The translations under genes and the position numbers were made by a program. From contig JAJFJA010000015.1 of the NCBI GenBank assembly GCA_021774445.1, positions 1 to 64,000 of the forward strand: a DNA stretch of 64,000 nucleotides. Reading direction: 5' to 3'. Positions 59,642 through 64,000 of the stretch are shown in pieces. Source of the stretch: Alphaproteobacteria bacterium. GTDB lineage: Bacteria > Pseudomonadota > Alphaproteobacteria > UBA6615. Numbering within the stretch: position 1 is the first letter of the stretch; each line of letters opens with the position of its first letter. The notes beneath the pieces were generated by a model. It was not told the DNA's origin. It saw only the letters and a list, made by a program, of their open reading frames with translations, and searched no databases.

Positions 59642-62140
59642 ATGGGCATGCTCGCGCTAGAAGACCTCAGCGTGGTTTTCATCTCCTACGACGAGCCGCG
59701 CTGCGAGCACAATTGGCGTGACTTGCTACGCAAATGTCGGTGGGCAAAACGGGTTCATGGCGTGACCGGCTTCGATGAAGCTCACAAGGCCGCCGCTCGT
59801 CTCTCGACCACAAAGCATTTCATTACCGTGGATGGCGATACGATTGTCGAACCGTGGCTCTTTCAGGCGACGGTCCCCGCGCTCGACGGAAATGTCCTGA
59901 TCGCCTGGCGGTCCCGTAACGCGATCAACGGCCTGGTTTACGGCAATGGCAGCGTCAAATGCTGGCCACGTCGGCTCGCCCTCGAGATGCGCACGCACGA
60001 GCGATCGGCGGCAGGCAGCACCGCAGTTGATTTCGGTCTCGGTCCAGCGCGCAAGCGCTTTTTCGCCGAAGAGATTCCGGCGACGACCTATCCGAACGCC
60101 ACGCCGTTTCAGGCTTTTCGCACCGGCTTCAGAGAGGGGGTGCGTTTATGCCTTGTCGATGGTGAACCGGCTGTCCGCTTGGCGGGCGATCTCAACCCTT
60201 GGCAGGTTCATTACCTCAGGGTCTGGTGCTCGATCGGCGCCGATGCCGCCAATGGATTGTGGGCGCTGCTCGGGGCTCGCCTCGGTTGCGCGTTCACGGC
60301 GCTGGAGGTCGACGACCCGCGTTTGATCAACGATTACCATTGGTTCCTTGGCTATTGGGACGATCACATAGCCCCGAGGTTTAGTGGCGGGGATTGCCGA
60401 TGCCCGCTCAGCGGATACGTATGGGATCGCGGCCGATTGGAGGCGGCGGTCGCGACTGCGGGGGAGCGGCTGCGCCAGGAACTCGGCCTTCCGATTGTCG
60501 ATCTGACTGCTGAGCAAAGTCACGGTTTCAAAAAGTCTTTCGCCTCGACTCCGGCGGAAAGCGGATCCCGATACGATCTGTTAGGCAACCTGCATCAGCG
60601 CGTCGGCGCCGGGCCGGCAGGAGCCGAGGAGGCCGGCCACTGCTATCGCATGGGATCGATCCTTGGCAGCATGAATGCCATGAACAATTTGGCCCGCTTG
60701 AACCAAAGTGTGAGCGCCGGAGACCTGGGTGACACGCTCGAATTGCTGCTAAACGCAACCGCGCTGGGAAATCCTTTTGCGCCCAGTGCCTTAGCCGATA
60801 TGCTTCGCGATGGAGATCACCTGCGCGCCGCACCCGAGCAGGCCCTTCATTATTATTCTGTGGCGGCTAAGCTGGGTCATTCGGAGGCCTTGGTCAGCGC
60901 CGCCGAAATGCTGGCGAGCGGCGACGGCGTACCCCGCGATCTCGACGCGGCGCGAGACCTCTATCGCGAGGCCGCGGCGGCCGGGGACCGAAGAGCGAAG
61001 AATGCCTTGCACCGGCTGACGAAAAAGCCGCCTCGAGAAACCTCAGGCACCATGGCTTCGGCCGGCCCCTGTATCGAGCTCCCGACCCTTGCGGATAGCG
61101 TCCTCTTTATCAAGGACTTACAGGTGGTTTTCTTGACCAGCGGCGCCGGTGACGGAGACGAGCGTTGGCGTGCCCTAACCGGGTGCTGCCGGCATCTGAG
61201 CCGGCCGCCAACGGATGGGACAGAACTGCTGGACAGTGGTGCCCCGGAAAGTAGCTGCGTTATCGTCGTGCGTGACGACTGTGTCATCGATCCGCGGTTC
61301 TTTGACCTGGCAATCGATCGGGGACGCCTTGCCGACACGCGTGCAATAGTGTGGCCGGCGCGTGACGCCATAACCGGGTTGCTGAGCTACGAATTCGGCC
61401 CGCAGTGCTGGCCACGCGCCCTGATTGAACGGCAGCTACATTTGTTGCCGAACATCGCAGCCCCCGACGCCGCTGACTTAGGGACTGAATGCCTAGCGGT
61501 GCATGCGAGTGCCGATTCGCCCCGGCAGGCCTTTCACAGCGGTTTCTCCGCAGCACGGCGAATCCTACGGGCGCTTCGAGCCGGGCCGAGCCAGCAATCC
61601 CCGGATCGGCAACGGAGACGGATGCTGGAGCTCGGTCTTTGGTGCTCCATCGGGGTGGATTGTGCCCATGGGCTCTGGAGCATCTATGGTGCACGCCTCG
61701 CCTGTGCCAGCGGTTCCGAGCCGACGGCTGATGGGGATGATAGCGAACACCATTGGCACGAAGCGAGGCGCTCAAGGGATGCCCGGGATCTGCAGGCGGC
61801 GATCGTTAGGCTCGGCCATGCGATCAGGCAAACGTCGGCGATCGATGTCATGGACCTGAGCGCTGCCGCAAGTACCTTGTTGAAGGAAATCTCCCGCCAG
61901 TCACATCTCCCAGAATGTTCTGAACAAATGGCGAAAATCGCCATTTCGCGCGGCGATGAGGCGGGTCATCGCAAAGCGGCCCAACTTTACCGCGTCGCCG
62001 CCGGTTTCGGCGGTACGCAGGCCTTGCGCGCACTCGGCAGGCTCTACCAACAGGGTCTCGGCGTCGTCGAGGATGAGCGCCGCGGCGCCTATTTGTTGAG
62101 TGTGGCCGCCGGCGACGGTATTACCGTGCCGGTGCAATAA
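59642..62140 (+). CDS. Protein with two copies of a novel glycosyltransferase-like domain, each followed by Sel1 repeats
   Basis: This 832-residue protein contains two copies of one domain. Copy A (about 5-290) has FITVDGDTIVEPWLF, then NAINGLVYGNGSVKCWPRRL, and VWCSIGADAANGLWALLGAR. Copy B (about 480-700) has VIVVRDDCVIDPRFFD, then WPARDAITGLLSYEFGPQCW, and LWCSIGVDCAHGLWSIYGAR. Each is followed by Sel1 repeats (LGHSEALVSAAEMLASGDGV, GGTQALRALGRLYQQGLGVV). DGD in copy A resembles the DxD of GT-A glycosyltransferases; copy B has RDD. The closest resemblance I know is to phage-type DxD glycosyltransferases with an N-x-x-NGL-x-YG motif. The convergent gene at 62156 has a third copy. Confidence 0.75.
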   Translation: MGMLALEDLSVVFISYDEPRCEHNWRDLLRKCRWAKRVHGVTGFDEAHKAAARLSTTKHFITVDGDTIVEPWLFQATVPALDGNVLIAWRSRNAINGLVYGNGSVKCWPRRLALEMRTHERSAAGSTAVDFGLGPARKRFFAEEIPATTYPNATPFQAFRTGFREGVRLCLVDGEPAVRLAGDLNPWQVHYLRVWCSIGADAANGLWALLGARLGCAFTALEVDDPRLINDYHWFLGYWDDHIAPRFSGGDCRCPLSGYVWDRGRLEAAVATAGERLRQELGLPIVDLTAEQSHGFKKSFASTPAESGSRYDLLGNLHQRVGAGPAGAEEAGHCYRMGSILGSMNAMNNLARLNQSVSAGDLGDTLELLLNATALGNPFAPSALADMLRDGDHLRAAPEQALHYYSVAAKLGHSEALVSAAEMLASGDGVPRDLDAARDLYREAAAAGDRRAKNALHRLTKKPPRETSGTMASAGPCIELPTLADSVLFIKDLQVVFLTSGAGDGDERWRALTGCCRHLSRPPTDGTELLDSGAPESSCVIVVRDDCVIDPRFFDLAIDRGRLADTRAIVWPARDAITGLLSYEFGPQCWPRALIERQLHLLPNIAAPDAADLGTECLAVHASADSPRQAFHSGFSAARRILRALRAGPSQQSPDRQRRRMLELGLWCSIGVDCAHGLWSIYGARLACASGSEPTADGDDSEHHWHEARRSRDARDLQAAIVRLGHAIRQTSAIDVMDLSAAASTLLKEISRQSHLPECSEQMAKIAISRGDEAGHRKAAQLYRVAAGFGGTQALRALGRLYQQGLGVVEDERRGAYLLSVAAGDGITVPVQ

Positions 62141-62155
62141 ATCCGAGATCGCAGT

Positions 62156-63607
62156 CTAATTGCCGACCGTGCCGATATCCTGCGCCGTCTTCTCTGCCAG
62201 GGCGAGCTCGTCGGGCGAGAGATCGGCGACAAGGGCCCGCAGGCGCGTCGGCGCCACCGTGGCGCCATTCATTGCCGCAGCTCGAAAGAACGCCAAGGCG
62301 CTGATCGGGTCCGTTCGCCCCGCCGCGCCGGACTGCAGGATCTCGCCTGCCGCAAGCATAGCTTCGCCAACCCCGCGCCGCGCCGCCAGCCGGTAATATT
62401 GCAACGCGCGCTGCGGCTCCGCTGGCACTCCCCCGCCGGCGGCGTAGATTTGTCCGAGATGGTAGGGCGCCCGCGGGTGACCCTCGCTCGAGGCCTCGGT
62501 GAGCAGGCGGATGGCAAGCTCCGTGTTCGGCCGGTCTCCGTCCTGATACATGCGACCGAGAGATGCCTTGGCATTGGTGCTGCCAAAGCCCACCGCGAGC
62601 CGGTAGAGCTTGGCCGCCTCGGCCTCGTCTTTTGTAACGCCGCCGCCGGGCCGGTAGCAATTTGCCAGCCGATCCAGCACGCTTGCCATGCTGGCGACAT
62701 CGAGCCGCGGATCGCCACTTTCGCCGCGATCGACAGCCTTGAAGAAACGGCTCTGCGACGGGTCCAGGTCGACTAGCGGTAGGTCAAGTCGCCGCTGCAA
62801 CTCGGTCCCGACCTCGCCGAGCGCGTCCCGCAACAGGCCAGGGTCCCAACCGTATGCGGTTTGTTCGCAATACATGCTATCACCCCGAAACTGAGGTGCT
62901 ACTTCATCCTCCCAGAACGACGCGAGCCAGTCACTTTTGGACGCGGCTCGCAAGTTCAACGCCCCAAGGCTGGCCATCTTGCACCCAAGCCGAGCGCCAT
63001 AGATGGCCCAGAGACCGTTTTCGACATCCGCGCCGACCGACATCCAGACCAACAGATGCCGATAATCTTCCGTGGCCAGCCGATTTGCGTGCTGCCGGGT
63101 CACACGTCGCCCGTTTACGGTGGACAGTCTGACCGCCTCACGAAAGGCATGACCAAAAGCGCGATCAGGGCTGGCGTTGATGTGATGGGTGGCATATCCG
63201 CGCGGCGCCGGGACCGTGATCTCGTTTGGCACGGGTCGATTTTGGCCGCGGCGGCTCCGGGAAAGCGCCAATGGTCGTGGCCAGCACCGGATCGCCCCAT
63301 GCTGATAACAAAGCTTGTTGACGATATTCCTGGCTGGCCAGACCAGGACGCTGTCATCGCTAAGTAGCCGTTCGTCCAGCTGCGAGGAGAAGAAGTCCTC
63401 GTCAACCACGCAATCACGCTCCACCGTGATGAAATGGGAACTGGTCGCGCACACTGCGGCGGCGGCATACATGTCGGCCTGCGGATCATCGCCCTCAACA
63501 CGCCGCGCCCACGGGCATTTTGCCAGGAGATCCGCCCATTTCTCCTCTTGGCCTGAGGTCTCCCCGGCCAGGAAGATGACGCTGAGATCACGGATTGTTC
63601 CTGCCAT
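62156..63607 (-). CDS. Protein with one copy of the novel glycosyltransferase-like domain plus Sel1 repeats
   Basis: This 483-residue protein has the same domain as the preceding gene at about residues 5-290: RDLSVIFLAGETSGQEEKWA, FITVERDCVVDEDFF, VWPARNIVNKLCYQHGAIRC, and VWMSVGADVENGLWAIYGAR. Sel1 repeats fill about 310-470 (GSTNAKASLGRMYQDGDRPN, GHPRAPYHLGQIYAAGGGVP). The DxD-like position reads ERD. It is convergent with the two-copy gene, 15 bases apart, an arrangement expected after inverted duplication or independent insertion. There is no signal peptide. The enzymatic role is inferred only from the motif pattern. Confidence 0.78.
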   Translation of the reverse strand: MAGTIRDLSVIFLAGETSGQEEKWADLLAKCPWARRVEGDDPQADMYAAAAVCATSSHFITVERDCVVDEDFFSSQLDERLLSDDSVLVWPARNIVNKLCYQHGAIRCWPRPLALSRSRRGQNRPVPNEITVPAPRGYATHHINASPDRAFGHAFREAVRLSTVNGRRVTRQHANRLATEDYRHLLVWMSVGADVENGLWAIYGARLGCKMASLGALNLRAASKSDWLASFWEDEVAPQFRGDSMYCEQTAYGWDPGLLRDALGEVGTELQRRLDLPLVDLDPSQSRFFKAVDRGESGDPRLDVASMASVLDRLANCYRPGGGVTKDEAEAAKLYRLAVGFGSTNAKASLGRMYQDGDRPNTELAIRLLTEASSEGHPRAPYHLGQIYAAGGGVPAEPQRALQYYRLAARRGVGEAMLAAGEILQSGAAGRTDPISALAFFRAAAMNGATVAPTRLRALVADLSPDELALAEKTAQDIGTVGN

Positions 63608-63720
63608 TTCCGTACCCTAACGCGGCCCCCAATTAGCATTGTTGGCGGCTTGCCATAACCCCTCTATCATAAAGCTACCGTGCATACTGTGGTCGGCATA
63701 CCATTTATGGGAGACGCGTG

Positions 63721-64000
63721 ATGTTAAAGGCCCCGTTGATATTGACTGCGATAGCTGCAGTAACGCTCAGTTTTCCAAGTTTCGCGCAAACTTGTTTGGA
63801 AAAGAGCGACGTGTCCGTGGATACCCTGATCTCCGCCCTCAGCGGCGAGCTCGAAGATTGCCAAAAGACCAGGGGGATCGAAATCCTATTACCGGACGAG
63901 AAAGTTGAGGTTAAAGAGGCGAACTTCGTCGCCATGGATATCCAGTTCGAGTTTGACTCCGCTCGTTTAACCGACGATGCACGCCAGCAGCTTGACAAAC
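63721..64000 (+). CDS. OmpA-family protein, C-terminus cut by window edge (paralogue 4)
   Basis: A GGGAG ribosome binding site precedes the ATG at 63721. The visible 93 residues begin with a signal peptide (MLKAPLILTAIAAVTLSFPS, cleavage near FAQT), then a segment like the N-terminal signature of the other OmpA paralogues (VSVDTLISALSGELEDCQKT-RGI), then the first strand of an OmpA domain (MDIQFEFDSARLTDDARQQL). The peptidoglycan-binding residues lie beyond the window. Two cysteines (TCLEK and DCQKT) may form a disulfide. Confidence 0.85.
   Translation, partial: MLKAPLILTAIAAVTLSFPSFAQTCLEKSDVSVDTLISALSGELEDCQKTRGIEILLPDEKVEVKEANFVAMDIQFEFDSARLTDDARQQLDK

Noticed and set aside
1..64000. CRISPR arrays, insertion sequences, tRNA or rRNA genes
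   Set aside because: No regularly spaced repeats, transposase motifs or RNA-gene signatures were recognised in the intergenic regions by reading.

Overview
The window is GC-rich, densely coded DNA, most like an alphaproteobacterium (possibly Rhodospirillales-like). This rests on gene style: OmpA proteins with an alphaproteobacterial N-terminal signature, an ArsR-rhodanese regulator, a rhizobial-type class III cyclase, and many Sel1-repeat and DUF4384 proteins. No rRNA, tRNA, insertion sequence or CRISPR array was seen.

Layout. (1) 1-7143: three overlapping plus-strand genes. They encode a Sel1/peptidoglycan-binding protein, an exported ankyrin-repeat protein, and an exported 1133-residue protein joining an alpha/beta-hydrolase (lipase) to a class II adenylyl cyclase domain of the anthrax edema factor/ExoY/CyaA type. 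(2) 7270-13145: an ArsR-rhodanese regulator, then an MMPL/RND exporter, a LolA-like protein and an outer-membrane barrel. (3) 13373-14809: a HEAT-like protein. (4) 15195-22491: an oligopeptide-type ABC importer (binding protein, two permeases, two ATPases) with a short-chain dehydrogenase, a polysaccharide-deacetylase-family enzyme and a remnant of a gamma-glutamyltransferase. (5) 22591-37656: an envelope and regulation block. It holds two DUF4384 proteins, an ECF sigma factor, three OmpA-family proteins, a Sel1/coiled-coil/serine protease, a divergent DUF4399 pair, an SH3/FGE-sulfatase protein, an unknown 176-residue protein, a Tat-exported caspase/Sel1 protein, a methyltransferase and a Crp/Fnr regulator. 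(6) 37729-56273: a minus-strand type VI secretion (T6SS) cluster in the order tssA, tssB, tssC, hcp, tagJ, tssE, tssF, tssG, clpV, vgrG, HEAT protein, tssK, tssL, and a class III cyclase fused to a TssM-like pseudo-NTPase. (7) 56529-63607: a small exported protein, an unknown protein, a double glycosyltransferase and two Sel1 proteins carrying three copies of an apparently undescribed glycosyltransferase-like domain. (8) 63721-64000: a fourth OmpA-family gene, cut by the window edge.

How it fits together. The T6SS has baseplate, sheath, tube, spike and ClpV genes, but no tssJ and no full-length tssM. At the position where tssM is expected is the cyclase/TssM-like hybrid, followed by a Crp-family regulator with an apparent cAMP pocket. 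TssL carries a periplasmic extension: a domain with two cysteines exactly 53 residues apart, then DUF4384. The same module with the same 53-residue spacing is in the anti-sigma-like protein and in the neighbouring Sel1 protein, so these proteins probably share an envelope assembly or sensing role. Together with the edema-factor-like toxin, which by family knowledge needs a eukaryotic cofactor, the window suggests cyclic-nucleotide signalling both inside the cell and toward eukaryotic hosts or predators. That last step is inference.
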